A DNA stretch of 64,000 bases. It comes from Epiperipatus broadwayi (Eukaryota > Onychophora > Udeonychophora > Euonychophora > Peripatidae). The DNA is taken from NCBI GenBank assembly GCA_028023455.1, contig JAQFVV010006221.1, positions 3,485,166 through 3,549,165 of the forward strand, given 5' to 3'. Below are positions 27,303 through 42,940 of this stretch, piece after piece. Every line of letters begins with the position of its first letter. The first letter of the stretch is position 1. The position numbers and the translations under genes are program-made. The notes beneath the pieces were generated by a model that saw nothing but the letters and a program-made list of their open reading frames with translations, was not told where the DNA came from and searched no databases.

Positions 27303-30167
27303 GATGAGCTGAAAAATTATGATCTTTTTAAAAAAGGAATTATATATTTTGATAATAATATTAAAGAAGAATATAAACTAAGATAGTTTAAAAACAAGAA
27401 CAAATAGATTATAAATGCATATGACTTATAAAAATATAGAATAAAAAATAAAAAGTTTAAATTTAATAATTACAAGAAAAGCCAATTGTGTGATGTGTCT
27501 CTAATGGATAACCAAGATTATAAAATAGTACGTAATATTATATTTTCAAGATGTGAAGTGCACTGAATTCAAATTAAAGATCCTAGGATAAACAATATTA
27601 AATATGTTGAAAGTGTTTATTATTCATGTATATATAGATTTTTCCTTTTAAAATGTACTTTTTAACAATGATTTTGCAAGTTGAAGGAGAAAAAATGGTG
27701 ACAGGAGATTAAGTTGACACCTCTGACCATTGGCTAGATGATAACTGTTTAGAGATTGGGAAGTTATAAAAAAAAATTGAAAAAATTTTCAACCTAAATT
27801 TTTTTTATAGATTTATAATATTCATTTCTTTTTAGGACAATAAGGAAAACAATTAAATAATCTCTATGTTTATTAGTATTTTAAATATCAATATAATTTT
27901 AGGATATAATATTAGATTTTAAGACTTTAAAAATAAATGTGTATTATGCTTATTTTTATACATTTTATATAAATTGCCTCATGGATGTGCCAAAAAACTG
28001 AAGAACCATAATTGGTAATTTGGATAATTTTATTATGTCATATATTTTAAGATGGAAAAAGGTAAGTGTTTATTAATAAAGAAAGTGGCATATATTGTTA
28101 ATTTAGTGTACTAGAATATAGGCCCATAGTACATAATAAATAATTATGAATCAAGAAAAAAGGTAGATTTTTAGGATAAAATATAAATATATAAGACATG
28201 TTTAATATTATAAGTGATGAGTGAAATAGAGTGTATGTAATACCTTGTGGTCTTGAACACTGACCTCAAATATTGTAAAGCATTAAGAATATAATATGAT
28301 GTTTGTCATATTGATAAATGTTGTTTTGAAAAATAATCTTTTATAGACAAAGATTTATAAATGTTAGGAAGGTAAAATATTATATACTTGAATTGGAAAT
28401 ATAATCCATACTGATGCTGTAAGTTAATAAATGTATGTTGGCTAAGTTTAAAATACTAGGATAGTGAAGTATCATCCTGAAGAACTAATGCAGAATGCCA
28501 TGAGTTAGATCTAAAGGATGCCCATATTATATTAAGGAACTTGGTGAGGATCTTTTTAAGACAGATAACCATTCCATTCCATAAGTTCTTAAGAAAAAAG
28601 CCAGGATTCCAGTGGTAATATCATTGAAAGAATGATGATTAGCCTAGGTTATGACTGTTGAAGAATAATGCCTCCATTTCTACAATGTATTGTTTAAATT
28701 AGTTTCTTATTCCAAATAATATCTTAGAGAGTGAATTATAAGTTAAGCATCATATGTTAGTGATATGCATAGGAGTTTAAAGTTTTTCTTCCTATAGTCA
28801 GTAATGATAACTTAAAGAATGATAAATAGACATATAAAAAACAAATAAACAAATTGTATAAAAATAATAATAAGATATTGTTAAAAGTGATGGTATGAGG
28901 TCATTTAAAATGGAGGTTGTAAAAGAAATATATATGACAAGCATAATAGATGAATGTATTTATTTAAGGTATCTTATTTATATTACATAAACAATATAAA
29001 GATTAAGAAGATAATTCAGTAAATAATAAAATATTAATACAGTAATTATAAATCTGTATTACATTGTATTTTAATAAATCTAAAACAGGTAAATGATAAG
29101 CAATCTACCACCTAAGCATTACTGGTATAATATAGTTGATAAACTTTATTTAAAAATGAATAAGAATTAAAACTTTTTAATATGAACATGAATGTTAATA
29201 ATAATAAAATATTTTTTTAAGTCAGTAAATGATACTGATATGAAGGAAACTAATGCAAGATTGTATGTATAAATGTAAATATATTATAGTAATAATATAA
29301 TTTATAAAAATAATTTAATTTTAATGTAAAATAGAAAATGGTGTTATAAATATCCAATTGTTGTGAATAAATATATGTTTGATTTTAACTAGATGCTAGA
29401 TGATTAACATCATTTTTTTATTGAATATTAATTATCATAACATCATACTCAATTACATATCACATTTAAAATTTTCATATAAATTTTATTTATTGGATGT
29501 TTTATCAGAATATTTCAAATAAAGAATTAAAACTGGATAAATCGAATATCTATCCCTTTTGAATTATAATTTAATAAAAGTAATGTCCAATTTCTTTGTT
29601 AATCTATTTAAAATTTATGTATATGGATATATAAATTTAAATATAAGGAATCATTTTATGTTCAGAGAATTATAGAATTTCAGCTTATTTATAAAGTCAC
29701 ATATCTATTTTAAAATTATTATGGTTATTATAAAATTTTATGATCATAAAAGGTATGAAAGTTTTTTGAAATGATTAAGTCCTAATTATTGCATTATTTA
29801 AACTAGATGAAAAAAATTAAGACAATTATAATGTTTGTTTTTTTTGAAAAGATAAATATAATGGGTTATTGCTAAAAATAATTTGTATGCCCAAAGATTA
29901 ATTATGAATAAGTAATGTGATTACAGGAAAATAATTATTCTGCTTAATCGTTATTATATGTATAAGTGCATGGTTAATTAATAAAAAGTGCTTCATAAAT
30001 TATTAGTCTAATGTTAATTTAGCAATTTATTTGTTGTTATTAATGAAGTATTAATTAATATAAATGTATTATTAAATAGTTGTTTTAGTTAATATCTATA
30101 GTAATATTATTGTTGTGGTTTAGATGATTGGATTTCAATTAAATCCCTCTTGTCATTCAATTATCTA
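27303..30167. other. AT-rich stretch, no gene seen
   Basis: Nothing recognised. A patch at 28480-28640 is less AT-biased and has coding-like fragments on the plus strand, but I cannot assign it. Confidence 0.55.
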
Positions 30168-30478
<311 letters not shown>

Positions 30479-30479
<1 letters not shown>

Positions 30480-31440
30480 GAAGGAATAATCATTATCTTG
30501 AGATTTTAATAAAATAGCTTAATAATGAATTAGATCAATTTAATATGTGTCTTTTAGATTTATTATATCATAGTTCATTATAGATATAATAAATAGATAT
30601 GAAAATAGTCTTAATAATTATTTAACTCTCAAATTATTATGTTAGTCATTGTTTATTATAAGGATTTTCCTAATGTTGGTAGCATGATAATATATGAAAA
30701 TCTTCTACAGTAACAATACCATTGGAAGTATATTTTATATATTTACAATGTTAAAATCTATGCTTTGTGACCTTTCCTATAGAATACCTTATGTCAACTG
30801 TAATAGTATAATAGAGTCTCAATAAGAGTATCTGTATTTTTTATTTAGGTCATTCTATTTATTGTAGTGTCATTTTATATTTGTGTAGTTCATGGAAATG
30901 GGTAGTTATCATAATAGTGGAAGGTTACAATATATATGTATTGTAACACTAGCTATATATATTATACATGTTTCATAATTAAAAAAAAACATGATTAAAT
31001 TTATTTTAAAGAAATCATTATTTCAGATTTTAAAAATGCAACTTTGTAAAATAAAAAGATTGTGTTATATTTTCTTTTAAAAGAGAATAAAGCTTTTATT
31101 AATAATGGGGTAGGGAAAAACTTAGAAATAAGATTTTTTTAAAAACTCCTTTTTAAAAAAATTTTTAAAAAAATAAGTTAAAAAAATAAGTGTGTAAAAA
31201 TAAATGTTAGTAAAAATCTAAAATAAAAAGGATTAAGTAATTAATCAGTACAAGAAAACTTTTTGAATGCTAGTAAAAATTGCTGACTGATAATAACATC
31301 AAAACAAATATTGGTAATAATTAAAAACTATGTAAGCTATCTCTTCAGTAAATGCAAAGAGTTAGTAGATTAATCTAAAAAAAATAGATAATGTGCAATG
31401 TAAAAATCAATTAGATTAAGAAAAATGTAAAAATCAATTA
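30479..31440. other. AT-rich stretch, no gene seen
   Basis: No coding signature on either strand. Confidence 0.6.
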
Positions 31441-31444
31441 GATA

Positions 31445-32015
31445 AATGAAATGTAAAAAAAAAAACAGATTCAAGTTACGATCAAAATTAAAAATAATTG
31501 ATAAGAAATTAAAACAATGGGAGAGAAAGGGTATAAAAAGTCACAACTCTCTATCATTATCAGTTGGGTCTTTAATCTGTAATTCAGTCTGGTTGCATTT
31601 TGTGATCGAGCTATTCCGCTTTTCCATTCTTGAGTCTGTAAGTCATTCCAGTCTTCATTTTGTGCTGTGACATTATTCATTGCTCCAGAGATCCAGAAAT
31701 CTAGGGACAGAATAGAGCCATTTGTTGCTGCTATGGAAAATATCATTACAGAAGCTACAGAACTAGCAACATGCATTGTTAGAAGTGTTCAACTGGATTT
31801 CCAGCCCCAAGGTCCTCCACAAAATTGGCTGTCCCACCTGAACCTGGTGAAATAGACACTACCACAAACTCTCTCCCTCTCTCTCTCCCATTGTTAAGAC
31901 AAAGAAATGGAAAACAAGCCCTGAAACCATCGATGGAGACCAAAAAGCCAATTGGTTGGAAATTGACAATCATGAAAATCTGGGTAAATATATTTTGAGC
32001 ACTATCTATAGACAC
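31445..32015. other. GC-raised patch with overlapping open frames, unassigned
   Basis: From about 31530 to 31985 the base composition is clearly less AT-biased than its surroundings, and several frames are open: plus 31446-31670, plus 31667-31855, minus 31471-31776 and minus 31779-32015. A further plus frame runs from about 31787 to 32000. It contains a CT-rich run at 31875-31891 and a possible splice donor (TGGGTAAATA) near 31980. I recognise no domain. It could be a host exon, an LTR/UTR relic or a transposon fragment; openness on both strands argues against a clear single CDS. Confidence 0.3.
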
Positions 32016-32244
32016 TTTATTTTTAAATAAAATGAACTTTAAATAATGAAGAACTATTAGAAAAATTAGCCTGATTAATTATTTATATTTTTTATGTAAA
32101 ATATTATATTATATATGTATTCTTGAATAAATATTAATGTTTGCTTAAGTATTATTTGGTCTATTCTCTCTTTCTTGTCATTGCATCATTATTTATTCAA
32201 AGAGATAAATGTTTATATGTGTTAAGTAAATAGGTTAAACCTTG

Positions 32245-32510
32245 ATTAAGAGTAGGAGCTAGCTTGGGATATTTCAAGCACTGGATTGTGTGCCTGTCAT
32301 ATTTGGCATATCAGCTGGTGCCTGAGTTTGATTCTTAAAACAAACAAAATACTTTGGTTGGAAGGGATTTAGTTCCATCAGTCAAGGTGGGCCACAATCA
32401 GGAAATGTTATCATGTTATACTCTGTATAGCCCGATCTGACGATTGGTATCGCTGATGGCTATGCTATCAATGGTATTCTTCCCTCTGCTTGAAGGACGA
32501 GTCTGTTCCC
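32245..32510 (+). repeat. Possible tRNA-derived SINE
   Basis: A less AT-biased block. TAGCTTGGGAT near 32260 resembles a pol III A-box, and GAGTTTGATTCTT near 32323-32335 resembles a B-box (GGTTCGANTCC) at a plausible tRNA-like distance. An unrelated GC-richer body runs to about 32510. I see no second copy in the window, so this is tentative. Confidence 0.25.
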
Positions 32511-32814
32511 ATAATGTTAAAGCCAAATGATAAAAAGTTATATGTTAAAAAGTATTTAAACCTAGTTAATATGGTAATTTTAGGAGACACGATTCAATAT
32601 ATATATACATTAATTTAGTTAAACTTATGTATATGTGTTTGTGTGTGAGTAAAATAGCCTCATAATATGGTTGTAGTATATTTTCTTAATTAATTTAAAT
32701 TTAATCTAGATGAATCTTGGATATTTTTCATTAAAAAAAACTAGAATTGTTTTTCAAACAGCTAGCACATAACCAATCCAATTAATTATCTATTATTAGT
32801 TGATAAACGAGTGC

Positions 32815-32817
<3 letters not shown>

Positions 32818-32906
<89 letters not shown>

Positions 32907-32931
32907 CATCATCATCATCATCATCATCATC
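32818..32931. repeat. Compound (ATT)n(ATC)n microsatellite
   Basis: About 29 ATT units followed by 9 ATC units (32904-32931). The minus-strand frame of poly-Asn/poly-Asp at 32782-32964 is a repeat product. Confidence 0.97.
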
Positions 32932-33379
32932 TAGAGAATAAAAGTTCCAGGCTGCATTGGTCAAATGAATATCGATCTTATGACTAGAAATATAGAATAC
33001 AATTAAAATATCAGCTAAGTCTGCAAGTTTTTCTTTTTATATATCTAAAACATAAAATTATATAACAACCTTTAAGAACTTTTTTTATATACACTATTAG
33101 CATTATAAAATAGAAGTCAAAGTATAGAAGTCTAAGTATAATATATAATCACAAGGAGCCACTTATTAAACAACTAATTAAAAAAAAATAGAAAGAAAGA
33201 GGATCGAATTGCTATGGAATAATTAAGAATCAAAATGCAATTGCATAATCATACAACCCCATTGTTGCAGTTACTAGCTGATTAATGATCATAGAATGAT
33301 AAAGTCATGGCTCTTTTTTGAATTAATTAACTGAAGACAATAATATAAAAAAATTGAAAATAAAATAATAATGATTAAT
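32932..33379. other. AT-rich stretch, no gene seen
   Basis: No coding signature or known repeat. Confidence 0.6.
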
Positions 33380-34700
33380 TTAGATACCAAACTGTACATA
33401 CAATATTTCCACTAAATGCAAGTCTTTGTAGTCAATGGATGTAAAAATATTTGTGCATAAAATCCCTATCTAGTGCCTACTCATCCAATATCCCCAACTA
33501 GTTTCTAGCTTGTGGTTTTCATCTATGAGAAACCTTGGATTTGGGAGCAATGAACCTAGATCTCAGGATCAAATGCCCTCCAGCAGTCACCTTTTACCTA
33601 TTTAGTTAATTATAAAGCTAGGTGCACAAGATAAAAACACCATAATGTTTCTAACCCAAGCTCATTACATTCACTTGTATACTCCTACAATTCTGAACTC
33701 AGTTCAGGTTGTATACATTTTGGTGTCTTTGGTTTTTCAAAAACCACAGTCAGGATAGGTATAACACAATCAAAACATCACATGATCACCATTTTATATG
33801 CTTACACATGCTGTTAATAAGAATAACAAAACCTCTATACAGTAGTGCCACCAAGAACAAACGTTTTTACTCAATTGATGCAGAAAGGTTTGGGCATAAA
33901 ATTCATATCTAGTGCTACTCATCCAACACCCTCAGACTAGTTTCTAGCTTGTGACTTCCATCAATGAAGAGCCTTGAATTTGATAGTACTGCACCTAGAT
34001 TTCAATATCTAATGCAATTCTCAAACAGCCACCAACAAACACCATAATGTTTTCAACCCAAAATCATTCACTTATATAATCATATAGAAGTTCAGCATCT
34101 ATACATTTTGGTGCCTTTGGTTTTTTAAAACCCCAATCATGACTATTCTATGAGCAAGATAGGTATAAAACCATCAAAACATCACATGATCACCATTTTA
34201 TGTGCTTACACATGCTGTTAGTAAGAGTAACAAACTCTCCATATAGTAGTGTCACCAAAAGCAAGACTTTGTAATCAATGGATGCAGAAAAGTTTGTGCA
34301 TAAAATCCCTATTCAGTGCTTACTCGTCCAACATTCCCAGACTAGTTTTTAGCTTGTGGCTTTCATCAGTACAAGTGAATGAGCTTGGGTTAAAATCATT
34401 ATGGGGTTTTTATCTTGGGCTCCCAGCTTTATAATTAACCAAACAGGTAAAATGTGGCTGCTGGAGGGTTGCATTAGCATTAGATTCTGAGATCTAGGTG
34501 CAGTGCTCTCAAATCCAAACTAATCTGGGGATGTTGGATGAGTAGACAATAGATAGTGATTTTATACACAAATCTTGCTGCATCCATTGATTACAAAGGC
34601 TTGCATTTGGTGGCACTACTATATGGAGAGTTTGGTACTCTGATTAACAGAATGTGTAAGCATATGAAATGGTAATCATATGATGTTTTGATTGATAATT
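33380..34700 (+). repeat. Dispersed repeat R: array of three direct units and one inverted unit
   Basis: Direct units begin at about 33380, 33773 and 34178, with a period near 405-440 bp. The motif AACATCACATGATCACC opens the second and third units at 33773 and 34178. A TCAATGGATG-type block recurs at 33431, 33871 and 34274. The third unit is truncated near 34368 and is followed by an inverted unit (34369-34700) in which the same blocks appear as complements (GCATCCATTGATTAC at 34579, TATGGAGAGTTT near 34622, CATATGATGTTTT near 34678). The short frames at 33709-33912 and 34249-34434 lie within units and are not conserved between them, so they are not genes. The function is unknown; it is probably a mobile or satellite-like repeat. 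Confidence 0.9.
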
Positions 34701-36639
34701 AATATGTTTAAAAATATAATCGTTTTTATTCATCTTTCATTTAATCATATAATTTTTAAGCATATACTGTAACTTCAGTTAAGTGATCTCTAATTTCAAT
34801 AAAATGAGAGTATCAGTAAGAATATAATATTGATAACATTAAAATAGCTACTTATTTCTTGAAAAAACATTATAAGAGCAAATAAATACTTTATTTTAAT
34901 CCAGGATGTTCTAAGTCATTCTTTTATCTATATATTAATTATTTATAATTAAAATTTTTAAAAATAAAATTAAGCAAAAATGAAGTTGCTAAAAAGTTGT
35001 ACCTTTTTTTTTTTTCAGTATTGTCATATTTACTTGTGTTTCTGCAACAAATAAAATGAATTTATATCTTCAATGCAATTAAAGCTTTCGGGGTTTTTTT
35101 TTGTTGTTGTTGTTGTTGCTATTGTTTTTAGTTTTAATCAAAACAAGAAGGCGAAAAAATAATAATAATAATTTTTAAATTTTCCATGTAACCAATTAAT
35201 ATACTGTATACTAAAAAAAAAATTGTATCCAAAAGCAAAACATAATAATAAAACTTGTATTTCTAGTTTAACATATTATTTGATCCAAGAAGTTTGCCAA
35301 TTTATCACATCTACAGTTTGTTTTTTAAAAACCCTAGATTTTTCATGATTCACTTTATAATAATTTGTAATTTAATTGTTTAATAACATGTATGTACCTA
35401 ATAATAGGTGCAATATATTAAAATGAAAATTATTTGCATTATATCTCAGATATTTCTACTATGTTTAATGTTTGTGCATGCAAATGTATGACATGCTCGA
35501 AAGTGTAAACATAAATTGTATAATTTATTTATTTATTTGTTTTTATTACGCAAAATTTAACTTTAATATATATATAATTATAATTTGAAAATGCAGATTT
35601 GTGCATATATATATATATACAGTATATAAACATTTCCCGGAACAGTCTTGTCCGAATAAGTTCCGTGAAATTTAATCAGCAATAAAAATCAATTACACGC
35701 GATTAAAATTATTAGTACAATATATAAATAACAAATAAAGATTTTAAATTTCACAAAGAAAATTTAGACTTTAACTATGTCTAGTATGCTTTCTATATAT
35801 TGGATTATTAAATTCGTGGCATGATTAGTAAAATATAAAAATTTCTTAATTACATATATAGTAAATTAAACACAATAAATGGAAAATGTTTTAATTTTCA
35901 TTGTTCTGTCGCAACTTTTGCTCTTGGGGCATTTTACCAAAACATCACAGTGCCTTTAAATTAAGGATTTCCAATTACGTTGTATGTTTGGAGGGAAATT
36001 ATATATAAGTTAAATAAGTAAAATAATTTAGGATTAAACAAACAATTATGGATTTAAACGTAAATTTTTCACTTAAATTATATATACAAGTGAGTTGCCA
36101 TGAAACCATAAGAAAAAAATATGTATCAAAATCAACACTATAAAAAGGATAAAATACTAATAATTATAGTATAAAAGAAAGTGTAGCCATAATGATAAAT
36201 TTTAGATTGAATCAAGCACTAGTATTTTTATTTTACTATATTTCTTGAGAGAAATAAAGGGGAAAATATGGTAAATATGGACAGAATCACGAAATAATTG
36301 AAGATTTTGTAAAAATTCAAGGATGTAGTCAAAATAAAACTGCCTTGTTGAATACACATCCAAACAAAAGACTAGTAATGATATACTAACTCATTATTGA
36401 CTACAAATTACTTGAAAATTTACTAAAAGTTTTAAAAAAAATAGATTAGCTGAAAAGTTATTCAGAGTAATAAATAATTTAATTTATAATATTTGATAGA
36501 TTTTTTAAAAATAATTAAAATCAATTATAGGATAAAATATTAGAGATTCCCTATACATACCAAGAATCTGCATATAGAAATAATACAAAAATTAAAAAAA
36601 AAAAAAAATGACAATGCACAAGTAATGAGTTAAACCACT
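34701..36639. other. AT-rich stretch, no gene seen
   Basis: Contains a short (GTT)n run at about 35100-35120 and an imperfect 11-bp-stem hairpin at 35632-35670 (TTTCCCGGAAC against GTTCCGTGAAA). No coding signature. Confidence 0.6.
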
Positions 36640-36693
36640 AAACATCACATGATCACTACTGTATGGAGAGTTTTGCTTATTTTAATAACACAA
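36640..36693. repeat. Rearranged fragment of repeat R
   Basis: AACATCACATGATCAC in the direct orientation is joined immediately to TACTGTATGGAGAGTTTTG in the inverted orientation, so this is a scar of an inverted junction of repeat R. Confidence 0.7.
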
Positions 36694-38394
36694 TTAATAA
36701 GATGGTCTTTATATACTTTTAATAAAAAATAGAAAAAATAAATACTTGATAAGAGAAAGTAGATGAAATATGAAAAAAAGGATAAAGAAATAAGTGAACA
36801 ATTATCTGAAATAATAAAATACAATATCTTTGGAAAAATAAAAGTAGTAACTCTATATAAAAAAAAAACATAGATAATTATAATATGGGGTGGTTAAGTA
36901 TATGGGCAAAAAGTATCAGAAAGTTGTGTGATTTATATGCACATTGAAGTAAGGAAACATTTATTATTCCAAAAATAAACTACTAGTAGACCTAATGGTC
37001 AAAATTATAAAAGATATCATGGTGCTAAATTAAATCTGTTAAACAATAATACAGAGAACTAAAACTATGATGCTATTCCAACTTTGCAGCAAAAACATGC
37101 CACATTGTTTAAGACTAGGGTTATATATAAAAAAAATGAAAATATAATAGGTATTTTTTTTGCAAACTATAAACACTATTATTCTTCAAAAGATGACTAT
37201 ATATCAAAGAATTTTACAGATGAAAAAATAGAAAGTAATATAAAACAATTATAAAAATTGAAATAACAAATAAAACAATATTGTTTGAACAGAGCTATAA
37301 AATATTTATTAAAATAAATTGAGAAATATTTATATCGTGGATTCCTAACATATCAATATTAAAGAGAGAAACTTTAAACCAGGTTAGAAACAGAAGTCCA
37401 AAAATTAAATTCAAACTTAAGTAAGCTTTTATAAGGCATGTTTGTAAATTCTCAAACTGAAAAAAAAAGCCCATTCACTCATAATAAATACAAAAATGAA
37501 AATTATAAATAAACTAAGAACTTGGAATAAATACAAATAAAAGTGAAGTGGCATCAAATAATATGAAATTTATGGATGACCTAAATTCAGAAATAAAAAA
37601 GATCTTCATAAAGATAAAAAAGAAAGAAAAAACAATTATTTGCATAGAATTTTGAAGTGTTAGTAAATAGCAAGTAAATATAGTGAAGGAATTGTGAAGA
37701 AAAAAGGGGTAGTATGGCATTGAACACAATATAAAAAACATAATGCAAAAAGCTTTTTAAAAAGAAAAATGAAATGCAATCTTATGGTGAATGCCATGAA
37801 GTATTTATTATGTTTAAAAATGAAATTAATTGAGAAGATAATAGTAACAAATTTTAATATAACATAAAGTAAGTGATATCATGAGCATGTTCTATAAGTG
37901 ATAAAATTAAATGGTTGGAAGAAAAAAAAATAAAAAGGTGTATTAAATAAAATTAAAAAACTTATACATAGTGAAAAATAAATATTTTATTATGTTTAAA
38001 AGAAAAAATAATTTCTTTAAAGATTTTCATAAACTTATAAATACAAGAATTGTAATAATTTAAAGTTTCAGTGATGATGTATCTATGTCAACACCAATTA
38101 AAATTGGACAAGCTGTCTAAAACTAAGTTGTCAGTTTTTGGCTTAACATGTCAGATAAATGTTATTGCCATTACGGAATCAATGATTTTATCTAAGATGG
38201 TCAATGTTAATTTATGTTTGTTTAATTATATCATAGCTGAAAACTTTAAATTAAATTGTTATATGAATAATCCTTATTATATTTCAGTATTTAAATATAT
38301 GTATATAAAGGGAGTAAATCATCTTTACTCAGGCTATGAATTAGAAGCACTCTAAATGTTGAACAAAGGATCAAGAAAAGAATGGTCCATTATT
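36694..38394. other. AT-rich stretch, no gene assigned
   Basis: Weak coding-like fragments occur on the plus strand at about 37065-37260 and 37540-37640 (the second includes KFMDDL). They are too isolated to call a LINE. The frames at 37514-37741 (minus) and 38071-38355 (plus) have no family signature. Confidence 0.4.
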
Positions 38395-38518
38395 GTTAAA
38401 AGAATGTAAAATAAAATGATTCTGAGTAGAAAAATAATTAAAAAGCAAGTGTACACTGTTAAAAGACTGTAAAATAAAATGATTCTGAATAGAAAAACAA
38501 TTAAAAAGCAAGTGTACA
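38395..38518. repeat. 63-bp tandem duplication, two copies
   Basis: Units at 38395-38457 and 38458-38518 start GTTAAAAGAATG and GTTAAAAGACTG. They share the body to GCAAGTGTACA with only a few substitutions, so the duplication is local and fairly recent. Confidence 0.92.
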
Positions 38519-41005
<2,487 letters not shown>

Positions 41006-41095
41006 GCTTTCCGCGCGGTTTGGCGCAGTAAGTATAGCGTCCGACTTGGGAGATCTGGTGCTCAAACTTCTTATGATCTGCTGAGTAATAAAGCC
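41006..41095 (+). repeat. tRNA-like sequence, probable SINE head or tRNA relic
   Basis: GGTTTGGCGCAGTAAG resembles the D-arm and pol III A-box. About 35 bp later GGTGCTCAAACTTC sits where a T-arm/B-box should be, but it is degenerate against GGTTCGANTCC. The block is strikingly GC-rich for this window. The acceptor stem does not pair and no 3' partner is seen, so it is not a functional tRNA gene. A tRNA-derived SINE head or a tRNA pseudogene are the main readings. Confidence 0.4.
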
Positions 41096-42940
41096 ATATG
41101 CCTTTTTTTAAATATTACAGTAAAATGTGTTTGAGACCCATAAAATATAATAATATAGAAAATATTAGTAAGGTTTGTTTCAACTTTAATCACATGGATA
41201 AAAGATATGGCGCTCCTACTTGCTTAGAAATTGCTATTTTAACTTTTTTAAGAATAAAACTTTAAAACTTATTAGAGGTCCAATTAATGCAAAAATTATA
41301 CTGAACATTTTATGTAATATTGAAATACAAGTATAGATTAGTTGGGGGAGGAGTGTTTATGTTGAATATGATTGATAATAAAAGAAAGCAAGAATATCTA
41401 TTTAAAATATGGATAGATAGATGAATGAAATATAGAAAGTAGAAATTGTATCTGTAAAAGTTTTTTTTATTATAAAATGATAAATAGAGGAAAATGTAAA
41501 ACCTTTTTACATAGTGAATATAAATTCTATTTTTATTTCAGTGAAAGATTAAATACAACATTTGGTGGAGTTTTTTTTTTTTTTATGTTGCTAAAATATG
41601 AATTGACCATAAAATAAACAGTTTTAAAGGTATGACTGATGATTACTCATGACATAAAAGAGAATATTATGTGAATCAAGTGCCTACTATAGTTTAAATA
41701 TGTAATTTTGTAGTAATCAAGAGCTACTTGCAAATAGTTACAAAATTCATAGGAATATTAGTAAATTTGTATGGTATGATGACAATACATCTTAAAAAGT
41801 ATTTGATATCAAACAAATTGTTTGCTATAAAAATATTGTTATTAGATTAATGTTTCAAAAATATGTGGCTGTTTTTATTTATTAATTTTTAATTAATCTA
41901 ATTTATTTATTTTTTTAATTAAAATAATTTACAACATATTATAAAATTGTTTATGGTTTTGGTATATACATACTGATTATAGTAAATAAGAAGTTTGTGT
42001 TAATAAATCTGCTTTCTTCATAAAGCTGAAAAGACATGATTGCTTTGAGCTTGCAGTAGATATTTGATAATGTCAAATAACTTGTCCTTTTCAGCATTTC
42101 TTGCACTATGTGGTAACACCTGAGATGCTGATAAAAGAAGATATAATTTTTATAAAAATAACTCTAAGGCTAACATTTTAAGTTTTTCTAAGAATATGTT
42201 CACTCATAGTTTTTTTTAATTTATATAAATGGGGATGGATTTGTTGACTTCTTTATGTCGAACCCAAAACATAATTTTATGTTCCATGTTCCACATTTAA
42301 GACAATAAGGCTTTTTAATATTCTTTTTAAATAATAGACTAATATATCTATTTAAATTATTTATATCAATTCCATATGTCAGAACTTTAATGCTGAGCTG
42401 TCTATCTAGCTTATGCTATTCATATCTATATCAATTATGAAAAGCTTGTAACCTGTGTAGGCCACTTTTATGTTATTGTTTAACAAACTATAAAAAAATC
42501 CTCTCTATACATCTTTTTTTTTTCTGATTTACTAAACCCACAAATATGAATTTCTTTTTCTTATTTACCAGTGCCACAAATATGAATATGCTACATCAAT
42601 TAAGCTTTACTGAAATCCTTGAAATCCAGTTATTTCAATTTCAAACAAAAAAAGTTACTGCCTGTATATTTAAAATCAAATTGGACTAAAAAAAATACAA
42701 ATGTAAGAAGTTCATCAATCAATTGCATTTAATTTTTTGGCAAAATTTAGTTTTTATTTTTTCATTTTTCCACATTAACTCTGAAAGCAACATCAATAAA
42801 TAAAAAATGTCTACATACATTCTTTCCATCAATGAAATATAATATAAATCTTTATTATATAATAATAACAACTTGTAAATACATCACAGAAAAATTATAT
42901 ATATAAAAGCCTTTTTCGGTAATTCTCAATTTTTTTACCC
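41096..42940. other. AT-rich stretch, no gene seen
   Basis: No coding signature recognised on either strand. Confidence 0.55.

Noticed and set aside
36880-37660. LINE-like fragments (a pre-RT-like block and KFMDDL)
   Set aside because: Isolated words in very AT-rich sequence with no RPIS or motif A/B between them.
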